64,000 bases of DNA from Betaproteobacteria bacterium. Its GTDB lineage: Bacteria > Pseudomonadota > Gammaproteobacteria > Burkholderiales > Burkholderiaceae_C. The notes below the pieces were generated by a model that did not search any database, was not told the DNA's origin, and was given only the letters and a program-made list of their open reading frames with translations. How positions within the stretch are numbered: the stretch's first letter is position 1; each line of letters begins with the position of its first letter. Made by a program: the position numbers and the translations under genes. The stretch covers positions 1-64,000 of the forward strand of contig JANXLW010000158.1 in the NCBI GenBank assembly GCA_025354965.1, in the 5' to 3' direction. Of the stretch, positions 52,595 through 62,612 are shown piece after piece.

Positions 52595-54904
52595 TTACCG
52601 AGTGGCGTTTGCATCGGCGACGGTCAATGCGGTCATATTGACGATCCGACGCACCGTAGCGCTAGCAGTCAAAATATGCACTGGTTTGGCTGCACCCAGC
52701 AATACCGGACCGATAGCAATATTGCCGCCAGCTGCAGTTTTCAGCAGGTTGTAAGCAATATTCGCAGCGTCAATATTGGGTAATACCAGCAGGTTGGCGT
52801 CACCCGATAGCGTGCTGTTGGGCATGAGGACAGCTCGTGCGTGACCGTCAAGTGCTACGTCACCGTGCATCTCGCCGTCGACCTCGAGCCAAGGGGTTTG
52901 AGTTCGCAACAAGTCCAATGTCTTTCGCATTTTGAGAGCGCTGGGTTGTCCACTGCTGCCAAAGTTGGAGTGGGACAGCAGGGCGGCCTTGGGGCGGATG
53001 CCAAATCGCATCATTTCCTCGGCCGCCATGGTGGTGATCTCGGCCAATTGTTCGGCAGTGGGATCGTAGTTGACATGCGTATCAACCAAAAATAACTGAC
53101 GCTCCGGCAGCAGTACGCAATTCATGCAGGCATAGGTGTTGACGCCTGATCGCATGCCTATGACCTGATCCATGTATTGAAGGTGCATGGAAGTGCTGCC
53201 CCAGGTACCACAAATCAGTCCATCAACATCGCCCTTGTGCAGCAGCATCGCGCCTATAAGCGTCAAGCGTCGGCGCATTTCAATTTTGGCTACTTGAGCA
53301 GTCATGCCCTTGCGTTCGGTCATGCGGTGATAGGTTTGCCAGAAGTCCCGATACCGATGGTCTTGTTCAACGTTCACCACGTTGTAATCTTCATCTTGGC
53401 GCAGGCGCAGACCAAACTTTTCGATACGTTCGGCAATGACCAGCGGGCGACCGATAAGGGTTGGCAGGGCAAGTCCCTCGTCGACCACAATCTGGGCAGC
53501 GCGCAAGACGCGTTCTTCCTCGCCCTCGGCATACGCCACACGGTTTTTGACCCCAACTTTGGCGGCAGTAAAAATTGGTTTCATCACCGTGCCAGAGGCG
53601 TAGACAAAACTCTGCAACTTCTGCCTGTAGGCCTCCATGTCTTTGATGGGTCGCAACGCAACGCCGCTGTCCGCCGCGGCTTTGGCTACTGCCGGCGCGA
53701 TTTTCATCATCAGGCGCGGATCAAATGGTTTGGGAATCAGGTACTCTGGCCCGAACGCCAACTGTTCGCCTGCATAGGCGGCTGCTACAACCTCACTTTG
53801 CTCGGCCTGTGCCAACTCGGCAATCGCGTGAACCGCCGCAATTTCCATTTCAATTGTGATTGTGGAGGCACCCGCATCCAGCGCTCCACGGAAAATGTAA
53901 GGGAAACAAAGTACGTTGTTGACCTGGTTGGGATAATCTGAGCGACCGGTGGCGATGATCGCATCGTCACGTACCGCCCTGACTTCTTCCGGTGAAATTT
54001 CTGGCGTTGGATTGGCCAGGGCAAATATCAGCGGGTTGACCGCCATTTTCTTCACCATGTCGGCCTTGAGCACCCCGCCCGCTGACAATCCCAGGAAAAC
54101 GTCAGCCCCTTCAATGACTTCGCCCAGTGTGCGGGCCGAGGTGTTTTGGCTGAAAACGATCTTGTCGGCATCCATCAGCTCGGTGCGCCCTTCATAGACC
54201 ACGCCAGCCAGATCCGTGACGTAAATGCTTTCGCGCGGAATACCTAACTTGACCAGCAACCCCAGACAAGCCAACGCTGCCGCGCCGGCGCCAGACGTCA
54301 CCAGCTTGATTTTCTTCGGGTCTTTGCCCACTACTTTAAGACCATTCAAAATAGCTGCGCCAACACAGATGGCGGTGCCATGCTGGTCGTCATGGAACAC
54401 TGGTATCTTCATGCGCTCGCGCAGTTTGCGCTCGACATAGAAGCAATCTGGCGCCTTGATATCTTCCAGGTTGATACCACCAAAAGTGGGTTCCAGCGAC
54501 GCGATGATGTCGACCAGTTTGTCGAGGTCGTGCTTTTCGTTGATCTCGATGTCAAAAACATCGATCCCGGCGAATTTCTTGAACAACACCGCCTTGCCCT
54601 CCATCACCGGTTTAGCTGCCAGCGGGCCAATGTCACCCAGTCCCAACACGGCAGTGCCGTTGGTAATGACGGCGACCAGATTTCCGCGGCTGGTGTATTT
54701 GAAGGCGTTGTTGGGATCTTTGACTATTTCTTCACACGGTGCTGCGACACCGGGCGAATAGGCCAGTCCGAGGTCATGCTGGTTGACAAGCTGTTTAGTC
54801 GCAGCAATGCGTATTTTTCCAGGTGTCGGGAACTCGTGGTACTCGAGGGCGGCGCGACGCAACACGGCGCGTTTATCTTCGGCGGTGGCGGTGGTATGGG
54901 GCAT
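52595..54904 (-). CDS. maeB: NADP-dependent malic enzyme
   Basis: A 769-residue two-domain enzyme. Residues about 1-430 form the malic enzyme (LAYSPGVAAPCEEI, FHDDQHGTAICVGAA, TSGAGAAALACLGLL). About 435-769 form a phosphotransacetylase-like domain with regulatory use. It oxidatively decarboxylates malate to pyruvate, making NADPH. The start MPHTTATAEDK follows GGAGAC; a Met six codons earlier is unlikely. Confidence 0.95.
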   Translation of the reverse strand: MPHTTATAEDKRAVLRRAALEYHEFPTPGKIRIAATKQLVNQHDLGLAYSPGVAAPCEEIVKDPNNAFKYTSRGNLVAVITNGTAVLGLGDIGPLAAKPVMEGKAVLFKKFAGIDVFDIEINEKHDLDKLVDIIASLEPTFGGINLEDIKAPDCFYVERKLRERMKIPVFHDDQHGTAICVGAAILNGLKVVGKDPKKIKLVTSGAGAAALACLGLLVKLGIPRESIYVTDLAGVVYEGRTELMDADKIVFSQNTSARTLGEVIEGADVFLGLSAGGVLKADMVKKMAVNPLIFALANPTPEISPEEVRAVRDDAIIATGRSDYPNQVNNVLCFPYIFRGALDAGASTITIEMEIAAVHAIAELAQAEQSEVVAAAYAGEQLAFGPEYLIPKPFDPRLMMKIAPAVAKAAADSGVALRPIKDMEAYRQKLQSFVYASGTVMKPIFTAAKVGVKNRVAYAEGEEERVLRAAQIVVDEGLALPTLIGRPLVIAERIEKFGLRLRQDEDYNVVNVEQDHRYRDFWQTYHRMTERKGMTAQVAKIEMRRRLTLIGAMLLHKGDVDGLICGTWGSTSMHLQYMDQVIGMRSGVNTYACMNCVLLPERQLFLVDTHVNYDPTAEQLAEITTMAAEEMMRFGIRPKAALLSHSNFGSSGQPSALKMRKTLDLLRTQTPWLEVDGEMHGDVALDGHARAVLMPNSTLSGDANLLVLPNIDAANIAYNLLKTAAGGNIAIGPVLLGAAKPVHILTASATVRRIVNMTALTVADANATR

Positions 54905-55092
54905 TTTTGTCTCCTGCTGCAATCAGTCTGACCGGTAGGACAGTCCGTCAGCGTCCATAGGAAACGGAATTGTAGACTCTGACCCAGGAACCCCACCCAC
55001 GGCAAAATATGACTCGGACGATCTTGTCAACCGGATGCCAAGCGGCCGGGGCGACGGTTATTGAACGACGGTGTTCTCTGGGAATCGAATTT

Positions 55093-55992
55093 TCAAGCGG
55101 TCATCCTGAGGTTCACCAGGGTTATGCCAACCGCCACCATCAATAGAGAAATGACCAACTTCAGAGTAACTGGCTCACTGAGCCAGAACGCGCCAAACAG
55201 CAAGGCAAAGACGGGTGTGAGAAACACGAATGCCGAGATCCTGGTGGCCGGGTAACGTCCCAACATCCACATCCAGGCAAGATAGCTGGCAAACGCACCG
55301 ACCACAGTTTGCACCAGCAAAGAGCTGATGGCAAAGGTGCTGAACGTCCACACCCAGCGTTCGCCAAGCAGCAAAGACAGCGTCGGTAATACCGCAGCAC
55401 TGACTCCCACCTGATACATCAGAAGCTTTTCCGGTGATACCTTCGCCAGCCGTGAGCTTCGAATGACCACTGTGGTCAACCCCCAAAACATACCAGCGGC
55501 CAGCGCCAGCAAGTCACCTCGCCATTGATTTAAAGGACTGGTTGCGCCCATACCGTCCCGCATCGCAAGAACGACTGCCGCAAAAGCACATGTCAGACCC
55601 AGCCATTGCAATGGGCGAAGCCTTTCCGAAGTTACAAAAAGAGGCAGCAGTACTGCCACCCAGAACGGTGAGGTATAGAGAAAAATGGTCAGGCGCGACG
55701 CTGCAGAAAACTGCAGCCCGGCGTAAAGGCAGGCAAATTCAAGCGCGAACAGAATGCCCGCCAGCGACCCCGCGAACAGTGTGCTGTCACGCTGGAACAT
55801 TGGTACTTGTCGCCACAGACACCATAGCCAAAGCACAACGGTGGCGCCGGCAAAACGCACAGCAGCCTGAAATACCGGGGGAACCTCTGAAATGGTGGCT
55901 TTCACCAGCACCTGCTGGAAACCCCAGAACAGGCAGCATCCCAGTAGCATGGCAACGGCAAGTCCGTCAAGATGACTTTTGGGTGTTGTCAT
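55093..55992 (-). CDS. DMT-superfamily (EamA) permease
   Basis: A 299-residue membrane protein with ten expected helices in two EamA halves. It shows GCCLFWGFQQVLVKATISEVPP at the start, FLYTSPFWVAVLLPLFVTSERL, and the second-half PLNQWRGDLLALAAGMFWGLTTV and SFLTPVFALLFG-like end. It probably exports a small metabolite. The 54905-55092 spacer shows no gene. Confidence 0.88.
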   Translation of the reverse strand: MTTPKSHLDGLAVAMLLGCCLFWGFQQVLVKATISEVPPVFQAAVRFAGATVVLWLWCLWRQVPMFQRDSTLFAGSLAGILFALEFACLYAGLQFSAASRLTIFLYTSPFWVAVLLPLFVTSERLRPLQWLGLTCAFAAVVLAMRDGMGATSPLNQWRGDLLALAAGMFWGLTTVVIRSSRLAKVSPEKLLMYQVGVSAAVLPTLSLLLGERWVWTFSTFAISSLLVQTVVGAFASYLAWMWMLGRYPATRISAFVFLTPVFALLFGAFWLSEPVTLKLVISLLMVAVGITLVNLRMTA

Positions 55993-56028
55993 GCGCAGCT
56001 ACTTTGCTTTACGGGTTGAACCGCCGAG

Positions 56029-56547
56029 TCACAAAGGATGTTCGGTGTAGAACTTGCCGCCATGAAACAACAAGGGTGAGGCGCCAGTACGATGTGCGCA
56101 GCGCTCTACTTCACCAACAAATATCACGTGATCGCCTTCAAAATAGCGGCTTCGGTTAAAGCATTCAAAAGTGGCCGCTGCGCCAGCCAGCAAAGGTGCG
56201 CCTTCGATACCCTGCTCGAACGCGACGTCGGCAAACCGGTCTACCCCCTTGGCGGCAAATCGCTTGGCGAGATTTATCTGGTCAGCGGCCAGAATGTTAA
56301 TGGCGTAATGCGAGCCGGTGCTGAATGAAGCCAGCGATGCGGCTGCTCTGGCCAGACTCCACAGCACCAGGGGCGGGCTGAGCGAGACGGAGTTGAAAGA
56401 GTTGGCGGTGAGGCCAACTAGCTTGCCACTGGAGGCGCGAGCTGTCACTATCGTTACGCCCGTGGCGAACATAGCCAGTGAGGTTCTAAACTCGGTTTGG
56501 GAAAAATTGGGGGCTTTTGCCCTGAGGCTCGAATCAAGCAAAGACAT
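56029..56547 (-). CDS. Flavin reductase-like domain protein
   Basis: A 172-residue FMN-binding protein of the FRP/HpaC type. It shows FATGVTIVTARASSGKLVGLTANSFNSVSLSPPLVLWSL (in two parts), HYAINILAADQINLAKRFA and FFEGDHVIFVGEVE-like end. It may supply reduced flavin to a partner monooxygenase, but none is next to it. It lies nine bases after the DsbA-like gene on the same strand. Confidence 0.9.
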   Translation of the reverse strand: MSLLDSSLRAKAPNFSQTEFRTSLAMFATGVTIVTARASSGKLVGLTANSFNSVSLSPPLVLWSLARAAASLASFSTGSHYAINILAADQINLAKRFAAKGVDRFADVAFEQGIEGAPLLAGAAATFECFNRSRYFEGDHVIFVGEVERCAHRTGASPLLFHGGKFYTEHPL

Positions 56548-56556
56548 AAGCGCAAT

Positions 56557-57225
56557 TTACCCGAGTTTCGCTTCTGCCGCCTGCTGCATGGCCGCCAGTA
56601 AAGTAGCGGCATCCTGTGCGCCCGACACCGCTACTTTCTGGTTGAAGATGAAAAATGGCACGCCTGTGATGCCCCGGCTTCGAATATTCGCGTCCGCTGC
56701 CGCCACTGCCGCCAATTGGTCGGGGTTAGTTACAAAAGCGTGGGCCGTCGCGCCGTTCAGTCCCGCTTCTTCTGCAATATCGGTCAATACATGAGTGCTG
56801 CCAATGAAGCGGTTTTCTACAAAATAGGCCCTCAGCAAACGCTCCTTGATATCACAGCCATCTGCATCACCCAACTGGGCGAATGCAAGCAGGGCGTGAG
56901 CCGCAAGAGTATTTGGCTGCAGCATGATGCCGTCAATATTGAGCGCCAGCCCTGTCGCCAGACCCGCAGTGCGCACGCGCTGGTAGATTTCGGCCGCGCG
57001 TTCAGGCCCACCAAATTTATCTTCCAGATATTGCTTGCGCGATACACCTTGGAGTGCCAAGTCGGGGTTGAGCTGAAACGGGTGCCAGCGGATCACGACT
57101 TTGGGAAGACTGGCTGCCTCCGGCAAGGTCAACGCCAACTCAAGTTTGCGCTTGCCGATATAACACCAAGGACAGACAACGTCGGATACCACGTCAATGG
57201 CGAGGATGGGGGTGTTCATTGACAA
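56557..57225 (-). CDS. DsbA-family oxidoreductase, FrnE-like
   Basis: A 222-residue thioredoxin-fold protein with VCPWCYIGKRKLE at about residues 17-29 (CPWC active site) and VTNPDQLAAVAAADANIRSRGITGVPFFIFN (in parts) with the cis-proline. There is no signal peptide, so it is cytoplasmic, as in FrnE/polyketide-type DsbA proteins that assist oxidative-stress tolerance. Confidence 0.9.
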   Translation of the reverse strand: MSMNTPILAIDVVSDVVCPWCYIGKRKLELALTLPEAASLPKVVIRWHPFQLNPDLALQGVSRKQYLEDKFGGPERAAEIYQRVRTAGLATGLALNIDGIMLQPNTLAAHALLAFAQLGDADGCDIKERLLRAYFVENRFIGSTHVLTDIAEEAGLNGATAHAFVTNPDQLAAVAAADANIRSRGITGVPFFIFNQKVAVSGAQDAATLLAAMQQAAEAKLG

Positions 57226-57343
57226 ATTGTAGGTGGCATGGATGGCGTCTCGCTGCGCGCGCTGGAACCGCCCCCAAAAGAATGGTTCGACCAGGAATGC
57301 TTATTGACTGACTCAAGTCGAGGCAATCTCGCCACAAATGACG

Positions 57344-57364
57344 CGGGCCCGCGTGGCGGGCCCG
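57344..57364. terminator. Perfect GC hairpin after ald
   Basis: CGGGCCCGC (57344-57352) and GCGGGCCCG (57356-57364) pair exactly around GTG. No T-run is present on either strand. It probably ends or stabilises the leftward ald message. Confidence 0.5.
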
Positions 57365-57396
57365 ATCCAGCGCCATTTCGGCGCGTACTGAACAAT

Positions 57397-58512
57397 TTAT
57401 GCCAGTAAACTGTCGGCGCTTACATAGGGGTAGCCCAAATCCCTAGCCACCGCTTCATAGGTAACGTGCCCGTTGGCCACGTTCAAGCCGTTCTTCAAGT
57501 GCGGGTTGTCCTTGAGGGCTTGTTTCCAACCCTTGTCGGCCAGTGCCACAGCGTGTCCGATGGTGGCGTTGTTAAGTGCAAAAGTCGAGGTACGGGCTAC
57601 CGCGCCAGGCATGTTGGCAACACAGTAGTGCACCACGCCGTCCACCACATAAGTCGGGTCGTCATGGGTGGTCGCGTGCGAAGTCTCAAAGCAGCCGCCC
57701 TGGTCAATGGCTACGTCTACCACCACGGCACCTTTTTTCATGCGCGAAATCATGCTGCGTGTCACTAGTTTGGGCGCGGCTGCGCCAGGAACCAAAACTC
57801 CACCGACCACCAAATCGGCGTCCAGCACGGCATCTTCCACACTTTGCGCGTTGGAATACACGGTGTTGATGCGATTGCCAAATATAAGATCCAACTGGCG
57901 TAGGCGGTCCACGCTCTTGTCCAGTACCGTTACCCGCGCGCCCATGCCCACTGCCATTTGCAATGCATGGGTGCCAACGACACCGGCACCAATGATGGCC
58001 ACATGGGCCGCTGGCACACCGGGCACACCGCCCAACAGGATGCCCATGCCACCCTTTGATTTTTCCAGATGTGCGGCGCCCGCCTGCACCGCCATGCGTC
58101 CGGCAACTTCGCTCATTGGAGCCAGCAAAGGCAGGCCGCCACCGGGACCGGTGATAGTCTCGTAAGCGATGCAGACGGCCCCTGACTTGACGAGTGCAGC
58201 GGTCTGTTCCGGATCCGGTGCCAAATGCAAGTAGGTGTACAGAATCTGCCCGGGACGCAGCATCGCGCACTCTTGCGGTTGCGGCTCTTTGACCTTGACG
58301 ATCATGTCGGCCTTGGCGAATACTTCTTTGGCATCCGCAGTCAGTTTGGCGCCCGCCGCCTTGTATTGCTCGTCAGTCAGGCCAATGGCGGCTCCGGCTC
58401 CGGCTTGCACCAACACCTGATGACCATGGGTGGTAAGTTCACGCACGCTGGCTGGTGTGAGTCCAACGCGGTATTCGTGATTCTTGATTTCTTTGGGTAG
58501 TCCGATCAGCAT
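57397..58512 (-). CDS. ald: Alanine dehydrogenase
   Basis: A 371-residue NAD-dependent enzyme that interconverts L-alanine with pyruvate and ammonia. MLIGLPKEIKNHEYRVGLTP starts the protein and HGHQVLVQAGAG follows. The Rossmann motif is VAIIGAGVVGTHALQMAVGMGA (in two parts), and the end region carries VDVAIDQGGCFETSHATTHDDP (in two parts). GGAG lies before the ATG; a longer frame to 58578 is open but unlikely. The neighbouring beta-alanine genes make alanine. Confidence 0.95.
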   Translation of the reverse strand: MLIGLPKEIKNHEYRVGLTPASVRELTTHGHQVLVQAGAGAAIGLTDEQYKAAGAKLTADAKEVFAKADMIVKVKEPQPQECAMLRPGQILYTYLHLAPDPEQTAALVKSGAVCIAYETITGPGGGLPLLAPMSEVAGRMAVQAGAAHLEKSKGGMGILLGGVPGVPAAHVAIIGAGVVGTHALQMAVGMGARVTVLDKSVDRLRQLDLIFGNRINTVYSNAQSVEDAVLDADLVVGGVLVPGAAAPKLVTRSMISRMKKGAVVVDVAIDQGGCFETSHATTHDDPTYVVDGVVHYCVANMPGAVARTSTFALNNATIGHAVALADKGWKQALKDNPHLKNGLNVANGHVTYEAVARDLGYPYVSADSLLA

Positions 58513-58668
58513 GCTGTTCTCCAGGCTCATTGTTGTGAAAACGTGCAGTGTGATGCAAGACGCACGTCCTGAAAACAATAATTAATATCTCAGTCGCTTC
58601 ATTCAAAAATCTAATGAAGCGGTCCGAACCGGGTGCCGAGTTTCAACTCGCGGTCTCTGATGAATTGC

Positions 58669-60174
58669 TCAGCGGTTGGTCGGAAAGCTGAACACTGCGC
58701 CCTCGCGCACGCCGGCAGACGGCCAGCGCTGGGTGATGGTTTTGCGCTTGGTATAAAAGCGTACAGCGTCGGGGCCATAAGCCGACAAGTCGCCAAAAAG
58801 CGAACGCTTCCAGCCGCCAAAAGAGTGGTAGGCCACAGGTACCGGCAGCGGTACGTTAACGCCCACCATGCCAACCAGAATGTTGTCGCTGAAGTATCTT
58901 GCCGCTTCGCCGTCACGGGTAAAGATGCAGGTGCCGTTGCCATATTCATGAGCGTCGATCAAGCTCATCGCTTCTTGCAGGGTCTTCACCCGCATCACGC
59001 CCAGCACCGGGCCAAAGATTTCTTCCTGATAGATTTTCATGCCTGGTTTGACGTGATCAAACAGGCAAGCGCCCAAAAAGTAGCCAGCCTCATGGCCGAG
59101 TACTTTGACGCCGCGGCCATCCACCACCAGGGTTGCGCCTTCGGCAACTCCCTGGTCGACAAAGCCTTTGACCTTGTCGAAATGCGCTTGCGTGACCAGT
59201 GGGCCCATGTCATTTCCGGCGTCGATACCGGGGCCAACTTTCATCTTTGCAATCTCGACCTTCAGGCCCGCCACCACAGCGTCGGCGGTGGCGTCGCCCA
59301 CTGCCACCACCAGCGGAATGGCCATGCAGCGCTCGCCACAGGAACCATAGGCAGCGCCCATCAAGGCGCTCACGGCGTTGGGAACGTCGGCATCCGGCAT
59401 CACCACCGCGTGGTTCTTGGCACCGCCTAGTGCCTGAACCCGCTTGCCATTGGCGCAACCGGTGGCGTAGATGTACTCGGCTATCGGCGTCGAGCCGACA
59501 AAACTGATGGCCTGCACGCGTTTGTCGGCCAGCAGTGTGTCCACTGCCTCCTTGTCGCCGTGCACCACGTTGAGCACACCGGGCGGTAATCCGGCTTGCA
59601 GCGCCAGTTGCGCCACCAGCAGCGCGCTGCTGGGATCACGCTCGGACGGCTTGAGAACAAATGTATTGCCGCAAGTCACCGCCATGGGCCACATCCACAA
59701 TGGCACCATGACCGGGAAGTTGAACGGCGTAATGCCGGCGGTGACTCCCAGTGCCTGAAACTCGCTCCATGAGTCCATTGACGGGCCAACGTTTTTACTG
59801 TGTTCACCTTTGAGCAACTCCGGCGCGTAGCTGGCGTACTCAACGTTTTCAATACCTCGTTGCAGCTCACCCATTGAATCACTCAGCACTTTGCCGTGTT
59901 CGGCGGTGACGAGAGCGCAAATTGCTTCAGCGTTATCTTCCAGCAAATTTTTTAGTTTGCTCATAACACGCGCGCGCTTCAGCGGTGGCGTGGCGCGCCA
60001 GGCCGGATAGGCCGCCTGCGCGCAGGCAATGGCTTGTTCGACGGTGGCTTTGTCAGCCAGCAGTAGCTGCTTTTCCGCTTGGCCAGTGGCCGGGTTGAAG
60101 ACGTCCTGCGAACGGCTGCCGCCAGCCACCAGCTTGCCGTTAATCAGATGTTGAATCAAGGGGAGAGTTTGCAT
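58669..60174 (-). CDS. mmsA: Methylmalonate/malonate-semialdehyde dehydrogenase (CoA-acylating)
   Basis: A 501-residue aldehyde dehydrogenase with the MmsA pattern: ITPFNFPVMVPLWMWPMAV, FVGSTPIAEYIY, AKNHAVVMPDAD and the catalytic Cys in GSCGERCMAIPLVV. It converts malonate semialdehyde or methylmalonate semialdehyde to acetyl-CoA or propionyl-CoA. It follows the aminotransferase by 13 bases, so it probably handles malonate semialdehyde from beta-alanine. Confidence 0.94.
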   Translation of the reverse strand: MQTLPLIQHLINGKLVAGGSRSQDVFNPATGQAEKQLLLADKATVEQAIACAQAAYPAWRATPPLKRARVMSKLKNLLEDNAEAICALVTAEHGKVLSDSMGELQRGIENVEYASYAPELLKGEHSKNVGPSMDSWSEFQALGVTAGITPFNFPVMVPLWMWPMAVTCGNTFVLKPSERDPSSALLVAQLALQAGLPPGVLNVVHGDKEAVDTLLADKRVQAISFVGSTPIAEYIYATGCANGKRVQALGGAKNHAVVMPDADVPNAVSALMGAAYGSCGERCMAIPLVVAVGDATADAVVAGLKVEIAKMKVGPGIDAGNDMGPLVTQAHFDKVKGFVDQGVAEGATLVVDGRGVKVLGHEAGYFLGACLFDHVKPGMKIYQEEIFGPVLGVMRVKTLQEAMSLIDAHEYGNGTCIFTRDGEAARYFSDNILVGMVGVNVPLPVPVAYHSFGGWKRSLFGDLSAYGPDAVRFYTKRKTITQRWPSAGVREGAVFSFPTNR

Positions 60175-60187
60175 AAATCGGCGGGCT

Positions 60188-61537
60188 TCAGGCTGTTTGG
60201 TTGATGGATTCGCCCAGCGCATTGATCAGGCTGTCGATCTGGACCGGGGTCGTGATGAAGGGCGGTGCAAGCTGAATGGTATCGCCACCGTATCTCACAT
60301 AAAAGCCTTTTTTCAGCATGGTCATGGCAATTTCGTAGGGCCTGCGGGCTGGCTCGCCCGGCAAGGAATCAATGGTAAAGCCTGCGGCCAGACCATAGTT
60401 GCGAATATCGGCGACATGTTTTACACCTTTGAGACTGTGCACGGCATTCTCAAAGTACGGTGACAGCTGTTTGACCCGCTCCACCATGTTTTCCCGTACC
60501 AAAATGTCCAGCGTGGCCAACCCAGCCGCGCATGGCACCGGGTGTGCCGAGTAGGTGTAGCCGTGAATAAATTCCAGCATGTAGTCCGGCCCGCCCTGCG
60601 CCATGAAGGTGTCGTAAATGTCCTTCTTTGCCAGCACCGCGCCCAATGGCTGCGCACCGTTGGTGATTTGCTTGGCAACATTCATGATGTCAGGCGTTAC
60701 ACCAAAGGCCTCGGCGCCTGTGTAAGCCCCCATGCGCCCAAAACCGGTGATGACCTCATCAAAGATCAACAGGATGTTATTGGCGGTGCAAATGTCGCGC
60801 AGGCGCTGCAAGTAGCCTTTGGGAGGAATCACCACACCAGCCGAACCGGACATGGGCTCGACGATGACGGCGGCAATGTTGCTGGCATCGTGCAGCGCAA
60901 TCAGCTTGAGCAAGTCGTCGGCCAGCTCCACACCCTTGTCCGGCATGCCACGGATAAACGATCTGGCAGGCGGCTGCGTGTGCGGCAGATGATCTGCTGC
61001 AATGCCCTGGCCAAATGTTTTGCGGTTGGCCCCAATGCCACCCACCGAGATGCCACCAAAGTTGACGCCGTGATAACCTTTTTCGCGCCCGATCAACAGG
61101 CTTTTGCTTGCCAGACCCTTGGCGCGCCAATATGCGCGGGCCATTTTTAGCGAAGTGTCAGCCGACTCGGAGCCTGAGCCGGTGAAAAACACATAGTCCA
61201 GCCCGGCTGGTGTCAGCTCTTTAAGTTTGTTTGCCAGCGCAAATGACAACGGGTGACCGTACTGAAATGCAGGCGAATAGTCCAGTGTGGCCATCTGGTG
61301 GCTCACCGCATCAGTAATTTCCGTGCGCCCATGACCCAGACCGCAGCACCACAGACCAGACAAACCGTCAAAAATCTGCTTGCCATGGATATCTGTGTAG
61401 TAACAGCCCTTGGCGCTTGCCATCATGCGCGGATTGCTCTTGAAGTTGCGGTTGCCGGTGTACGGCATCCAGTGCGCGTCGAGCCATGCAGCATCGGTGC
61501 GAGTGGGAGCCAGATGTTTGGCGTCGTTCATGTCCAT
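60188..61537 (-). CDS. Omega-amino acid (beta-alanine):pyruvate aminotransferase
   Basis: A 449-residue class-III PLP enzyme with DAHWMPYTGNRNFK at the start. It has GLSGLWCCGLGHG, FTGSGSESADTSLKMARAYW, FDEVITGFGRMG and the lysine in NVAKQITNGAQPLGAV. This is the beta-alanine:pyruvate transaminase branch (BauA/AptA). It yields malonate semialdehyde and L-alanine. GGAG precedes the start MDMNDAKHL. It diverges from a LysR gene. Confidence 0.92.
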   Translation of the reverse strand: MDMNDAKHLAPTRTDAAWLDAHWMPYTGNRNFKSNPRMMASAKGCYYTDIHGKQIFDGLSGLWCCGLGHGRTEITDAVSHQMATLDYSPAFQYGHPLSFALANKLKELTPAGLDYVFFTGSGSESADTSLKMARAYWRAKGLASKSLLIGREKGYHGVNFGGISVGGIGANRKTFGQGIAADHLPHTQPPARSFIRGMPDKGVELADDLLKLIALHDASNIAAVIVEPMSGSAGVVIPPKGYLQRLRDICTANNILLIFDEVITGFGRMGAYTGAEAFGVTPDIMNVAKQITNGAQPLGAVLAKKDIYDTFMAQGGPDYMLEFIHGYTYSAHPVPCAAGLATLDILVRENMVERVKQLSPYFENAVHSLKGVKHVADIRNYGLAAGFTIDSLPGEPARRPYEIAMTMLKKGFYVRYGGDTIQLAPPFITTPVQIDSLINALGESINQTA

Positions 61538-61660
61538 AGTGTCTCCTTCATGGGGGAAAAAATTGGCTGGCGCCCTGATTGCAAAGCTGCGCTCGCATCG
61601 ACTACTGGTGCTCGAAAGCACTCTTGCGATAGTGATCGATTCTGTTACTCTCATAAATGT

Positions 61661-61682
61661 ATAACTATCACTACTAAGTTAT
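61661..61682. promoter_or_regulatory. LysR-type operator between aminotransferase and lysR
   Basis: ATAACT (61661-61666) and AGTTAT (61677-61682) are exact complements with a 10-base spacer. This is the T-N11-A style layout of LysR-type sites, placed in the divergent intergenic region just before the lysR start. Confidence 0.5.
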
Positions 61683-61688
61683 CATTTT

Positions 61689-62612
61689 ATGCAAGTAAAA
61701 AGTCGAGCTGCTTTGGGACAGTTAAGCGATATGGACATTCGCCTACTGCGTGTGTTCAAAAGCGTGGTTGAGTGTGGGGGCATGGCGGCGGCCGAGCTGG
61801 AGCTCAACATTGGTACCTCAACTGTCAGTCGCCATGTCAAGGATCTGGAAACCCGTCTCGGTTTGACGCTGTGTCGGCGCGGTCGCTCAGGCTTTGCTTT
61901 GACAGTGGAAGGCGAGCGAATCTATGCTGAGACCCTGCGCCTGCTGGCCGGCGCCGACGCGTTTCGTGCCAGTGTTGATGAAATTCACCGTCGCATGGGT
62001 GGGCAGCTAAATATCGCAGTGTTTGACAAAACTGCCAGCAATCCAGCCGCCCGCCTCGGCACGGCTATTGCCCTATTTTCGGAGCTTGCACCCGAGGTGA
62101 ACCTGCACTTGTTTGTAGCCCCGCTCAATACCATTGAGCGCGGTGTTATCGATGGGCAGTTTCAAGTGGGGGTGATTCCGGGGCACCGTAGCTCAGAGAC
62201 CTTGGCATACCAGGAGCTGTTCGACGAGACCATGCTGCTGTATTGTGGTGAGCAACATGCGCTGTTCACGGCTGAGTCAGCTGATATGAATTGGGAAGAT
62301 TTGCGGTCGTACAACTTCACAGGTCTGGGCTATCACTCGCCCAACATGGAAATCAGTCAGCAACAACGATTGACACGCAAGGCCACGGGCTACGACCAAG
62401 AATCAATTGCCACGCTAATACTGTCGGGCAAATACTTGGGATTTTTACCAGACCATTACGCGCAGGCCTTTGTGCTGAGTGGCCGCATGCGCGCTGTCAA
62501 TCCGATATTGTTTCATTACGCGTGCAGCTTTTTCAGCATCGTGAGGCACTCTCCTCAGCCGTCCAGGGTGACGCGTGCATTTCAGGACTGCTTAGTGCAG
62601 GTCCACAGCTAA
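61689..62612 (+). CDS. LysR-family regulator of the beta-alanine operon
   Basis: A 307-residue regulator. The N-terminal helix-turn-helix (about 15-75, LLRVFKSVVECGGMAAAELELNIGTSTVSRHVKDLE, in parts) is followed by the substrate-binding domain. It is divergent from the aminotransferase-mmsA operon across a dyad, the normal layout for a LysR activator of its neighbour. The inducer is presumably beta-alanine or a related amine. Confidence 0.88.
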   Translation: MQVKSRAALGQLSDMDIRLLRVFKSVVECGGMAAAELELNIGTSTVSRHVKDLETRLGLTLCRRGRSGFALTVEGERIYAETLRLLAGADAFRASVDEIHRRMGGQLNIAVFDKTASNPAARLGTAIALFSELAPEVNLHLFVAPLNTIERGVIDGQFQVGVIPGHRSSETLAYQELFDETMLLYCGEQHALFTAESADMNWEDLRSYNFTGLGYHSPNMEISQQQRLTRKATGYDQESIATLILSGKYLGFLPDHYAQAFVLSGRMRAVNPILFHYACSFFSIVRHSPQPSRVTRAFQDCLVQVHS

